Assembly: GCA_009746045.1 (NCBI GenBank)
Contig: RPFO01000667.1
Coordinates: forward strand, 7,507,546-7,571,545
Direction of reading: 5' to 3'
Origin: Mesostigma viride
Taxonomy: Eukaryota > Streptophyta > Mesostigmatophyceae > Mesostigmatales > Mesostigmataceae
Length of the DNA stretch: 64,000 nt
How positions within the stretch are numbered: the first letter of the stretch is position 1; every line of letters starts with the position of its first letter. The notes under the pieces were generated by a model. It was not told the DNA's origin. It saw nothing but the letters and a program-made list of their open reading frames with translations, and made no database searches. Positions 22,405-31,895 of this stretch are shown piece after piece. The position numbers and the translations under genes were made by a program.

Positions 22405-23306
22405 TCAGGCGAGCTGCGCGCAGTTGCGCTGGTCAGCGCAGCGTGCACCTCCGCACGTACGTAAGCGGGACTCGGCAACGGCGATCTCAGACGCTTGCAG
22501 AGGAGGGACGGACACACCGGGGCATCCACAGATTTCCTTCCCCAATTCTGGGAGGTCCACACACGTCACCGCCAGCTCTTCCCATTGAGCACCCCAAAAC
22601 ATAGCCACCTTGCCATGTTCCGTGTCCACAGCTGCCACTTGACCATGGAATCTTCTAGGACGGTTCACTGTGCGGCCGCCGACGGACTCGTGCACAATCT
22701 CATAGCTGCACACAAGTTGTCCTACCAGGCAGAGCTTGCCACCCATCACCTGCTCCAAGATCGTTTGCCAGCAACGTTCAGCCATGCGCACCACACCCTT
22801 GGGAGTTGAAGCTAGTTGCCAGTCAATCGTCGGGTGACCTGCGTCCCTTGGCACCTGCTTGAGCGCGGTCAGGCACGCAGCAGACAGCTTTTCTTGGCAT
22901 CCAAAGACACCAAGTGGCGCGAGGTGGGCTTCTTCGCCGGGATCCAATAGGTGAGGATGACCTCGGATGCTGCGATGGTGACTGTGTGGGAGTTTGCGGA
23001 CGACTTGCTCGGCAGAGGCCATGTGGCGCTGTTCGGGTCCCACTGATGCCAAGCATCGGTCATGCTCCTGGCACGGTATACAGAGAGGACCAGGTGAGGC
23101 TCGCTGCCCCCCTCATCGGCAGGCTGCTCTACCTTCTTCACCACCCCCACCAACATGGGGGGCCAGGGGACGTCGGTGTTGCAGAGCATTTGGCACGTGG
23201 GATGCCAGTATAGCACGACCGAGCCCTCCGTCATGGTACGCAAAATCGTCATCGTCGTCCGAGTCGGAGAGACAATACCTCCGTCCCACTCGACATGTTC
23301 GGCCAT
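22405..23306 (-). pseudogene. unrecognised protein carried by the 8.1-kb element, frame shifted once
   Basis: Two overlapping minus-strand frames look like one protein. The first starts at 23,306 (MAEHVEWDGG) and includes WHPTCQMLCNTDVPWPPMLV and HLVLSVYRARSMTDAW. The frame switches near 22,870, and the second continues ALKQVPRDAGHPTIDWQLAS, MAERCWQTILEQVMGGKLCL and VAMFWGAQWEELAVTC. The alternation of Trp/Val-rich strands suggests a small beta-barrel reader-type fold, but I recognise no family. The switch may be an indel or a short intron. The upstream start and link to the Ala/Pro-rich repeat at lower coordinates are open. Confidence 0.45.
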
Positions 23307-23789
23307 TTTGCTATCCTAGCCTTTATCTCTAACATTTATAAAAGTTTCAACCTAAACCAAAAGCAGGACTCCCCCGGCGCTGAATGGATGCCGGACCTCA
23401 TAAGAGTAAGCAGCTCAGCGCCTATTACTGTCCTGTGTAAACCTAATCCCATTTTTGTCATCAATGCTAACAACTCGTCTCCAAATCAACTACGTCGGCT
23501 ATTTTTCGGCTCCGTGCCTATTCATTTCGGCGTCACTTAATGTTAAACCACAAAATAATATCCTGCAGTCAGCCTTGTCTGCCATAAATCCAACTACCGA
23601 CTATAAACTGCTAAGGTACCGAAAGCTTCACGGCTATTTACGTAATAATGATGTGCCGCCAGGGCACGCACTGAAGACTTGAACGCAGGCGCCCCTGTTG
23701 GCAGTCACGTGGCGAAGTCGTTGCAACAACTTGCCTAAGCAGCGAACAGCTGGGGAACTTGCCGCCAAAATGTACGCAGCCTGCCTCGG
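23307..23789. other. element interior, possible promoter region of the two divergent genes
   Basis: AT-rich spacer with no convincing ORF. It separates the minus-strand frame starting at 23,306 from plus-strand genes downstream. Confidence 0.35.
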
Positions 23790-24315
23790 CAGCTGGGGAA
23801 GTAATTACTTGCGTCTTGCGGCCAAGATACGCAGCCTGCCTCGAGAGGGCTGCGTATCTTTGCCGCAGCCTGCCTCACCAGCTAAAAACCTTGCGGCCAA
23901 GATACGCAGCCTGCCTCCTCGAGGATATCCTCGAGGAGGTAGGCTGCGTATCTTGGCCGCAAGGTTTTTAGCTGGTCATTTGGCTGCCAGGGTAACTACT
24001 TGCGTCTTGCGGCCAAGATACGCAGCCTGCCTCGACTCTCGAGGCAGGCTGCGTATCTTGGCCGCAAGACGCAAGTAGTTACTTCCCCAGCTGCCGAGGC
24101 AGGCTGCGTATCTTTGCCGCAGCCTGCCTCACCAGCTAAAAACCTTGCGGCCAAGATACGCAGCCTGCCTCCTCGAGGATATCCTCGAGGAGGCAGGCTG
24201 CGTATCTTGGCCGCAAGGTTTTTAGCTGGTGAGGCAGGCTGCGGCAAAGATACGCAGCCCTCTCGAGGCAGGCTGCGTATCTTGGCCGCAAGACGCAAGT
24301 AGTTACCCAGCTGCA
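23790..24315. repeat. cluster of nested palindromes
   Basis: Built from the module GCGGCCAAGATACGCAGCCT and its inverse. One near-perfect palindrome is centred at about 23,925 (core GAGGATATCCTC, arms about 48 bp), a second at about 24,036, and a third at about 24,181 (same core as the first). The arm 23,790-23,925 is also the inverse of 24,181-24,315, so the whole block folds back on itself. Both strands therefore contain nearly the same 100-codon ORF, which is a by-product. Confidence 0.9.
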
Positions 24316-24547
24316 GCCAAATGACGCCGCAGCCTCTTGCCTAAACATATATTCAAAGTTCCAGATCCCGCGCAAATTGACTCGATACATTGCAGCGTGC
24401 AGCGCCCAGCAAACGAAGGTTAAATCGCAGCCGGCATTATTGGAAGGTTGCGTGCAATCTTTGTCTATTTTCCGGTGGTTAAATCTGTAGCAAGCGAAGA
24501 ATGCAGGGGTCAAGCGGCCCTGCTACGCAGGCGATAGATGCAAGAAA

Positions 24548-24946
24548 TTGCCCGGCGCTGATCATGCAACCGGATTTGATAGTGTCGACAAAAATGAGCT
24601 GCTGGGCGGAGCCAACCATCCATGCTCAGGCCAGTGTGGCAAGCACTTGCATGGGCTGTGCACCGGGATGTTTAGGGATGCATCGGCGGGTGAGGATGGC
24701 ACAGAGTGGACCTGCCAGGAGTGTGGCGGCCCTTGGCCGCCTACCGCCATCAGCAAGGAGGCCTCGCCTGTCGATTTTAAGGAAAAGGTGGTCGACGCCC
24801 AACTGGCCGGCCTTGGTGCTCTTTATTCGCTGGGCGGCAAGGGCAAGGTCGTTAAGGTTCCATCACGGAAACTCGTTAAGCTAGCCAAAGTCGTGGATGG
24901 AAGGGTCGACGATGGTGAGCTGGGTTCTGGTGATAATATTGCATGA
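24548..24946 (+). CDS. small Zn-finger (PHD/RING-like) frame of the 8.1-kb element
   Basis: 132 codons from ATG at 24,548. The Cys/His pattern is CSGQC, GKHLHGLC, then WTCQEC after a 20-residue gap. This resembles one half of a PHD finger (Cys-x3-Cys, His-x2-Cys, Trp-x-Cys-x2-Cys). A charged tail, KVVKVPSRKLVKLAKVV, follows. The frame closes at 24,944 where the larger frame (24,897-27,233) is already open. Skipping one base, or removing an intron such as GT at 24,915 to AG at 25,005, would fuse the two into one protein of about 900 residues. Confidence 0.5.
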   Translation: MPGADHATGFDSVDKNELLGGANHPCSGQCGKHLHGLCTGMFRDASAGEDGTEWTCQECGGPWPPTAISKEASPVDFKEKVVDAQLAGLGALYSLGGKGKVVKVPSRKLVKLAKVVDGRVDDGELGSGDNIA

Positions 24947-26291
24947 CGAGGGTCATGTCGATGATGATGCAACGGGTGGTGGCGTCGAGGAGAAGAACGG
25001 CCCAGGCGGTGTTGCGCTTGGTGGTGGCGTCGAGGAGGAGAGCGGCGCAGGCGGCAATGGTGCGATGGGTGATGGCGAGGAGGAAAAGAACGGCGCAGGC
25101 GGCAATGGTGCGATGGGTGATGGCGAGGAGGAAAAGAACGGCGCAGGCGGCAATGGTGCGATGGGTGATGGCGAGGAGGAAAAGAACGGCGCAGGCTATG
25201 GTGCGATGGGTGATGGCGAGGAGGAAAAGAACGGCGCAGGCAAGGGTGCGATGGGTGATGGCAATCAGGACAAGAGCGGCCAAGGTGATGCAGCTTTGCG
25301 TGCTGCGATGGGCCCCACGGTTGGCAAGCATGCTGTTGGCGGCGCGCACATTCCCGTGGTTGAGCGCGACGCCTCCAAGAAGGAGAACACCCCGGGCCCT
25401 GCAGCTGGTACCTTTCGGGCTTCGGCGTCGCGTCATTTCGATGTCGGCGACACAAGAAAAGAACTAGCTTTTTCTCCTCCACCGGCAGGGCCGGGGATGC
25501 ACAAAACACCAGGCGGTGCTTCCACCAGCGACAGCGAGGATGATATCGTGGCCCTTGCAATCCCCGAATGGCCTCATGTGGGGGTGGTAGTGGGGGCAAT
25601 CGCGAGCTCGTCAATCTGCGCGCATTTTGTGAGGCAGAGCCGCTACAAGAAATTTAAAAACTTGCTCGACCGACTCAAAGGCAGCCCAACCAGGCGACCG
25701 TCCGCGATCGGATTTTTCGACGCAGTGGTCATCGTTGTCAACGACAAGAATGCCACCACGTTTCCCACTACCCTGGGGTTGGAGCACAAGGGCGTTCTCC
25801 CATCATCCGCTTGGAATGAGGACATGCAGGCGGTGATGAGTTGGGCCATCAAGAACAAGGCGGACCTGCTGCCCCAGATATTGAGTGCTGGCCCACCGCC
25901 ATTCATCTTGTCCGCTGAGCAGTTTCCAGGATCGGCCCTCTTGGCGAAATACCCGGCTACGCTGCCACGTCTGCCAGCTTGCATAACACAAGACTCTGAC
26001 ATGCCCGACCCACAAATTGCAGGGCTGCCCGCGTTGCAGGAGGTCACCAACGTGCATGGGCGCGGCAAGCGCATCGTGAGCAAGCAGCCTGCCAAAGAAG
26101 CTGCGGCGACGAAACCAGTCAAGCGCCAGCGCCGCTCAGAAAGCGGCTCAGCGCCTGCCAAGCAGCCTGACGCCCCGGCTGAAAATTCGAAGGGGATGGC
26201 AGCGCTGCTGCAGCAATTCGACAGCATGATGAAGCAGCAACAGCAACAGCAACAGCAGCAATTTAATGCCATGATGACAAAGCTGCAGCAG

Positions 26292-26326
<35 letters not shown>

Positions 26327-27233
26327 GCGACTGCTGCAGAAGCATAAAGAGGCGGCGGCGGCAGTGGCAGCGGGGGCGGCAGCCGCCGCACCCACCAAAG
26401 CAGCGGTGGCGGCAGCCGGTGTGCCCACCACGGCAGCGGCGGCAGCGGCGGCAGCGGTGCCGGCAGCCAGTGCGCCCCCTGCGGCAACAGCGGCAGCGGT
26501 GCCGGCACCAGACTATGCGCCACGCGAGGCGCCGCGCATGTATGTGCCATACGAATCTGCGCCACGCGAGGCGCCGCGCATGTATGTGCCACGCGAATCT
26601 GCGCCACGCGAGGCGCCGCGCATGTATGTGCCGTACGAATCTGCGCCACGCGAGGCGCCGCGCATGTATGTGCCATGCGAATCTGCGCCGCGCATGTATG
26701 TGCCATGCGAATCTGCGCCACGCGAGGCGCCGCGCATGTATGTGCCATGTGAATCTGCGCCACGCGAGGCGCCGCACATGTATGTGCCATGCGAATCTGC
26801 GCCACGCGAGGCACCGCGCATGTATGTGCCGTACGAATCTGCGCCACGCGAGGCGCCGCGCATGTATGTGCCATGTGAATCTGCGCCACGCGAGGCGCCG
26901 CACATGTATGTGCCATGCGAATCTGCGCCACGCGAGGCACCGCGCATGTATGTGCCGTACGAATCTGCGCCACGCGAGGCGCCGCGCATGTATGTGCCAT
27001 GCGAATCTGCGCCACGCGAGGCGCCGCGCATGTATGTGCCATACGAATCTGCGCCACGCGAGGCGCCGCGCATGTATGTGCCATGTGAATCTGCGCCACG
27101 CGAGGCGCCGCGCATGTATGTGCCATGTGAATCTGCGCCACGCGAGGCGCCGCACATGTATGTGCCATGTGAATCTGCGCCACGCGAGGCGCCACGCATG
27201 TATGTGCCATACGAATTCGCGCCACCGCGTTAG
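24897..27233 (+). CDS. low-complexity repeat protein of the 8.1-kb element
   Basis: 778 codons; the N-terminal codons up to about 25,000 may not be used if it is fused to the preceding Zn-finger frame. Segments in order: an acidic Gly repeat (GAMGDGEEEKNGAG, about five units, 25,030-25,265); a globular domain of about 200 residues (IPEWPHVGVVVGAIASSSIC, then FFDAVVIVVNDKNATTFPTT); a basic, nuclear-signal-like patch KPVKRQRR; a Gln-rich stretch (26,225-26,335, MMKQQQQ and related runs); an Ala-rich stretch; then about 17 copies of the 14-residue unit SAPREAPRMYVPYE or its C-for-Y variant; stop at 27,231. I do not recognise the globular domain. The order suggests a DNA- or chromatin-associated structural protein, which is inference. 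Confidence 0.55.
26510..27225 (+). repeat. 42-bp coding minisatellite
   Basis: Units of 42 bp (GCGCCACGCGAGGCGCCGCG, ATGTATGTGCCATRCGAATCT), one of them shortened by 15 bp near 26,680 without breaking the frame. The Y and C versions come from TAC versus TGC/TGT. Confidence 0.9.
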
Positions 27234-27327
27234 CGTCCCAACAGGACCTTGTGACTAATTATTACTAGAGTAACCCGCTGGCTCCGCCCAGCCCAAAGCA
27301 GGGTCCCTTTTCTTGGCAGTACTTTGC

Positions 27328-27726
27328 CCCGCTGCCCGCTGCCCGCTGCCCGCTGCCCGCTGCCCGCTGCCCGCTGCCCGCTGCCCGCTGCCCGCTGCCC
27401 GCTGCCCGCTGCCCGCTGCCCGCTGCCCGCTGCCCGCTGCCCGCTGCCCGCAGCCCGCTGCCCGCTGCCCGCTGCCCGCTGCCCGCTGCCCGCTGCCCGC
27501 TGCCCGCTGCCCGCTGCCCGCTGCCCGCTGCCCGCTGCCCGCAGCCCGCTGCCCGCAGCCCGCTGCCCGCAGCCCGCAGCCCGCTGCCCGCTGCCCGCTG
27601 CCCGCTGCCCGCTGCCCGCTGCCCGCTGCCCGCTGCCCGCTGCCCGCTGCGCGCTGCCCGCTGCCCGCTGCCCGCTGCCCGCTGCCCGCTGCGCGCTGCC
27701 CGCTGCCCGCTGCCCGCTGCCCGCTG
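27328..27726. repeat. heptamer array (CCCGCTG)n
   Basis: About 57 copies of CCCGCTG with rare CCCGCAG and GCGCTG variants. A 7-bp period keeps all frames open, so the ORFs across it are not evidence of a gene. Confidence 0.95.
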
Positions 27727-28175
27727 GAATAGGATGTTTTATGACATGCTTAGATCACCGCCCATTCATGCATTATAGGACATGGCATTATTATTAAGAG
27801 CAACATCATGGGTATTGTGGTAGTGCAACATCTTGGCTAATCAGGACAACGATTTATTTCTCATACAACTAGTAACGGCTTGTACTTACACGACGTTGGA
27901 CCGCCTTGCGTCAAGGAATAGTTGTCTATGCTCACGTGACGCAGTCTACATGATTACTAATTACTTTTAATAAATTAATTGATGTGCATTGTGCATAACT
28001 CAATGCTGAGAACATTTGTGTATTCACATACATACACGTGAAACAAGACGGCAGTTATATACACATAAAAACAGTTGAATCCCATTCAAAAAATTATCAT
28101 GCAGAAGCAAGCATGCGTAAGGCACCAATAAGCTAATGTTTTCACGCTTTGGCTGCGGGACTGTCCTAAATGGAC
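27727..28175. other. element interior near right end, stray LINE-tail motif
   Basis: No gene. CTCACGTGACGCAGTCTAC at 27,931-27,949 resembles the LINE 3' palindrome and is followed by a short TTAA-like stretch. Confidence 0.45.
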
Positions 28176-28205
28176 AAATATGTCCTAACCCAAACAAACC
28201 ACCCC
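28176..28205 (-). repeat. right terminal inverted repeat of the 8.1-kb element
   Basis: Inverse of 20,091-20,120; ends CAAACAAACCACCCC. Confidence 0.9.
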
Positions 28206-28296
28206 TGGCCTTGGACAAGGAAAGTGCCATTACAGATGGGTGCCAGGGTGAGGAGGTCATTCTCCTTGGTGAGGCTGATAGCGTCGCAGATGCTGT
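28206..28296 (-). CDS. exon, 5' part: start of secreted module
   Basis: Reads SICDAISLTKENDLLTLAPI and CNGTFLVQGQ after the acceptor GATGCAG (28,297), and is cut by the 8.1-kb element at 28,205. The frame continues at 20,090. It is nearly identical to the start of the exon at 17,425. Confidence 0.75.
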
Positions 28297-29187
28297 CTGC
28301 ATCACATTCATTTCAAGTGTGACCCATACAGCCACACGGGGACCGGCAGGCCACATGGAGGCACGGATATGTGCAAACAAAAATGAGTTTGATCAAGGAA
28401 GCGGTAATGGCAGAGCCACTCATCATCGCTATAGCTGGCTGTGTATGTTGACAGTACACTGCATTAAGTAAGACAACTATGTAACTGCATGTTCGACAAA
28501 ATGATTCACAAACAGTGCTGGCCCCACTCGAACCCTACATAGTTGCCTATATCTGGAAGATCATGCAGTGCCACCATTACACATAGAAGGAATGAATGAC
28601 CATGCAGTCCTCGATCATGACAGACCCTGGATCTTTGGCGAAGTTCATGACATCCGCATATGAGCTACATAGCTAGTGCTCATGACATTAATCCACCTCA
28701 TGCATCCAAAGCACAGCTTTTTAACCAACGCATGCATGGCTGCCAGCATCCATGGATTCACACGCCCAAATGAAGCCCAGTTACAGGCTTCCCTACACAA
28801 TTATGTACATGAGGATCATGCAGCCTGCACTCCTGCAGTGCTCATGCCAGTATCATGTATACGTGGCATGCCCCGCCTGCAGTAGAGCCCGTGCAGGCAT
28901 AACGTCGGCATGTGTAGACAGTTTGCGTCCAGTAAAACCCATGAGAGCCCTTGTATACCGTCAGTTAAGAACAACATGTCAAGTGCTTGACTATTATGTA
29001 CCGCAGACGCCAGTGACTAAGAAAATCACAGATAAAAAAATATGGCATCACGATTGTAGCATATTGAGATATTATGTAAATGACAATTGCATGATACTTT
29101 TGACTACCCTCATTCAACCATAAAGGTCTTATTGACAGTGTGCGTGGCCAAGGGACCATATGGATCCATGCATGCGCAAGTGCGCAC
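28297..29187. other. intron of the modular gene, second copy of the duplicated intron
   Basis: Collinear with 17,426-18,778. No coding sequence. Confidence 0.6.
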
Positions 29188-29305
29188 CTGGCATGCAGAT
29201 ATGCCCGGCTCGCTTGTGGCCGGGCCAGCGATAACTTGCGAGCTTGCAGACTTGGTAATCGGTACAGCCCCAGTCGCGACCGTAGTCGTTCTGGGCACAA
29301 AAGTT
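29188..29305 (-). CDS. Cys-rich exon, first copy
   Basis: Reads FCAQNDYGRDWGCTDYQVCK then ASYRWPGHKRAGHICMPG. Acceptor CATGCAG at 29,306; donor CCAG followed by GTGCGC at 29,187. Four Cys at the same positions as its paralogue at 18,779-18,892. Confidence 0.65.
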
Positions 29306-29783
29306 CTGCATGGTCACAGAGCAGAACATTTTGTTGGCCAGTTCAATTAATTGAGCATGTGATCAGTGGCAGTCCAGTCCAGCTGCACCGCATGAAGCTT
29401 GGACTAACCTTGTAGTAGAAAGGAGTGGCTGGCGAAAAAAACATGATGATGACATACTACTATATCAATTAAGATTTTTCTTCCCAATTGTGTGATGCAC
29501 ACAGCCCTACAAATTGGAGCGCATGCAGACTGTGGCAGTCGGACTAGTAATGCCTTGCAACCATGCAGAAGTATGACGTACAGGAATTGGCTGGCTATAT
29601 TCTGGAAGCAGAATGATTCGGGATTTTAATTTCACTGCCCGGACATCATTATGCTCAAAAAAATGGGAATTTACGCCGCTACAGTACCCAGATCCATATG
29701 GAACACCCATTAACCTTGCACGTTGCATAACAATGTCGTACATACTCTGCAACATACGTCAGTGTTAACATGTGAAGTCTTAC
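29306..29783. other. intron of the modular gene
   Basis: No coding sequence. The donor GTAAGACT starts at 29,783. Parts match the intron at 18,950-19,090. Confidence 0.5.
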
Positions 29784-30656
29784 CTGCATAGGTGTCCGTC
29801 CCGTTGTAAGAATTGGTCTCGTTGTAGAACACGTTGCGCCCGTCCACAATGATGTTGCGACCTGGGCCGGCCTTGAAATTTGTGATCCCAGCTGTTCCTA
29901 CCAGAATGTCGTCGCCTTCGCCGCCGTTGAGGTTAACAATCTCATCACCGCTCCAGTCACCATAACGTCATTGCCATCGTCGCCGTACACATACAGATTG
30001 TCGCCAGTGTAAATGTAGTCATCGCCAGCACCCCCGGACACTCCTGCACCGCTGGCAGTCCCGGTGACCCTGACGATATCATCACCATCATCACCCGATA
30101 CTGCGAACGATGTAGCAGCAGAGCCCCCGGCGATGTACAACCTGTCATCACCGTCATCGCCATTCACAGTGACTGCGCCCTCAGAGCTGCTGACGTACGA
30201 ATAAATTTGATCAGCGTCAGACCCCCCGGACACTCGGACGTTTCCGCCAGCAGTCCCCAAGGCGTTGATGACATCATTGCCAGTTTCCCCCAACACCGTG
30301 ACTCTACCAGCAGTGCCCTCGCCGACGAAAGTCATCCGATCCGCATCCACGCCGCCTCGCATATCAACGCGAGCTCACACTGTCCCCCTTCACAGTAATG
30401 TCGTCATTGCCAGGGTTACCGAATGCGTATAAGTACTCGGCGAAATCTCCGAAGACATACACGGTATCATCCCCCATGTTACCACCCACGTAAGCCTTAT
30501 TGCCATTCCCCATTTTTATCAGGGTGTCATCGTTGTCCGCGCCAACTAGGAACGTATCACCGTTACCAATATGCCTGAGGTCATCCTCGCCACCATAGCC
30601 GTACATATAGACGTTGTCGTTCCCGGTGAAGGTGTTGGCATCGTTACCTTCACTGC
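29784..30656 (-). CDS. first visible exon: RTX-type Gly-Asp repeat region, two frameshifts
   Basis: About 290 codons of Gly/Asp-rich repeats, for example GDDYIYTGDNLYVYGDDGND, GDDGDDRLYIAGG and GNMGDDTVYVFGD. They follow the GG-x-G-x-D pattern of calcium-binding RTX beta-rolls. The end, GEGDDILVGTAGITNFKAGP and GRNIIVDGR, is shared with the exon at 19,518. Frame changes near 30,365 and near 29,945 break the ORF; neither site looks like an intron. They are either decay or assembly errors. The acceptor is placed at GGCGCAG near 30,657. RTX repeats are common in bacterial secreted proteins and rare in eukaryotes; here they are joined by introns to plant-like exons, so contamination is unlikely. 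Confidence 0.65.
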
Positions 30657-31678
30657 CTGCGCCCGCAAGATGCAAGGGAGCCATGCATTGGTGACAGCAG
30701 TATTTGGGTTTTTTTCCATGATCGAGTCAGAATTGACTGGCATGTACGTATAGGTTCAAAAAGCAAAAGCCGTGAACTGTCAGACCGGCAACAAGGACCT
30801 GTAGCCATAACTTGATACACATGGCGGCCAAATGTTGTGCATGAGATTTTACCAGACGCATGAAACGTGTTTGTAGCCGGCTGGGCGGCCGGTACAGATG
30901 TTCTTTTGGAGGGTCACCGAGGAGCACTTTGCCCTCAAAGGAGAGAAATTAGGAGTGAAAGGCCTGTGCGGGTCGAAGGAATGCCCGAAACATAGCATGC
31001 CTGAAACATATGTTAAACCCTAAACCGTCCTCGAGCTGATTTTAGGGCGTGAATTTAACTCATATGACCGAAAATCAGCATGAGTTTGTGGCAGACCTGC
31101 AGATCACACGGGAAGGTTTTTGTGGGAAATTTTTAGGTCGGCGACAAGATCTAGATCAGACCATACTGCTCACACCTAGCACACTTGTCTGACCATGTCT
31201 GACCATGGGACTTGGGTGATCAAACACCCTGGACGAAGTCAATTTGGGGTACAGTGACCGTTTCTGTCTTGGGTACCCCCTGCAGGTGCACAGATGCATG
31301 TCTGATAAGTGATGAGTTAAAAAGACGAAGAAAAAAAAACAGTAATAGTTAGTTAAAACCTGCTGATGAGTCCGGCTGGGGCAGCTACAAGTATTAGTAT
31401 AGACTGCATGCTGGGAATCGTAGGTAGTGTCAATGTGCCTACAAAATCGATCCCAGGGTCAGATCATTGCATCATTGAGGCATCCCACGTCCATATTCAT
31501 GCATTACAAGGGTGTCACGTCACACGCTCGCCGTACCCCGGCCCCTGAGGGGGGACCTGCTATTTGTATAGAGCAGAGAGCTCTAGGGACCTCGTATGTA
31601 CTGCATGGGACCACCCTCTAAACCCCCAAGTAGCCCTTATACACTATAACCTATGGTCAAGCTTGATTCATGGTATAT
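30657..31678. other. no gene recognised
   Basis: Upstream of the first visible exon of the modular gene; further small exons or the promoter may lie here but I cannot identify them. Confidence 0.4.
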
Positions 31679-31895
31679 ATCAAAGAGACAACCAGCGCAG
31701 GCCAGAAATCGGGAGAATCCGGACCATGGTAGCTCGAGCCTGCCGTTATCTTTTCCGCGTTTTCGAGTCGTTCAGGATGATGAAGATGAATGGTGATGGA
31801 AATGTGTATCCTTGTGCATTGAAATTATGGCTGGCTTACGTGTGGAGCGACTAGATGACCTAGACGGTGGGGCCGGAAACAGCATGCTTGATCAG
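31679..31895. repeat. 217-bp dispersed repeat, copy 1
   Basis: Starts ATCAAAGAGACAACCAGCG and ends GCATGCTTGATCAG. It appears identical to 41,748-41,964, in the same orientation. Confidence 0.9.

Larger units (their letters stand above)
20091..28205. mobile_element. 8.1-kb DNA element with terminal inverted repeats, inserted in an exon
   Basis: The left end (20,091) reads GGGGTGGTTTGTTTGGGTTA and then GGACA; the right end, reverse complemented from 28,205, reads the same 25 bases. One mismatch and ATTTG follow on both sides. The exon of the modular gene continues in frame across the element: LVQG ends before it and QFKLSFSNC follows, exactly as in the uninterrupted paralogous exon near 17,330. 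A target duplication of 1 to 4 bp is possible (CCAG on the minus strand at most), but the G/C runs at the ends make its length ambiguous. Inside are a minisatellite, frames on both strands, a palindrome cluster, a Zn-finger and repeat protein, and a heptamer array. No transposase was recognised. The superfamily is undetermined. Confidence 0.85.
12546..30656 (-). pseudogene. modular extracellular protein gene: RTX-type repeats, Cys-rich exons and C-terminal root-cap domain
   Basis: At least seven minus-strand exons read as one gene. In coding order they are an RTX repeat exon (30,656-29,784), Cys-rich exon (29,305-29,188), module exon (28,296-28,206 plus 20,090-19,518, split by an 8.1-kb element), Cys-rich exon (18,892-18,779), module plus root-cap start (17,425-16,631), root-cap exon (15,806-15,691) and last exon (12,828-12,546). 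Several junctions have good GT-AG signals, the best being GTAAGTAT after 16,631. Root-cap domains occur in plant extracellular proteins; RTX repeats bind calcium. I infer a secreted matrix or adhesion protein. Two frameshifts in the first RTX exon and the element within an exon suggest the gene is broken. Part of the root-cap domain between the last two exons is not found. Further exons may lie upstream. Confidence 0.7.

Noticed and set aside
23996-24302. Two opposed ORFs of about 100 codons with nearly the same protein
   Set aside because: The DNA is a palindrome, so both strands give the same translation.
26148-27225. Long minus-strand and third-frame ORFs across the 42-bp repeat (MRRLAWRRFTWHIHA and similar)
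   Set aside because: Stop-free by-products of a 42-bp repeat; only the plus frame links to non-repeat protein sequence on its N-terminal side.
27313-27797. Two overlapping ORFs reading CPLPAAR repeats
   Set aside because: A 7-bp repeat that is open in every frame; not a gene.
29784-30656. RTX repeats as a sign of bacterial contamination or of a bacterial toxin gene
   Set aside because: The exon has splice sites and shares its end with another exon linked to plant-like root-cap sequence; no toxin or type-I secretion features are present.
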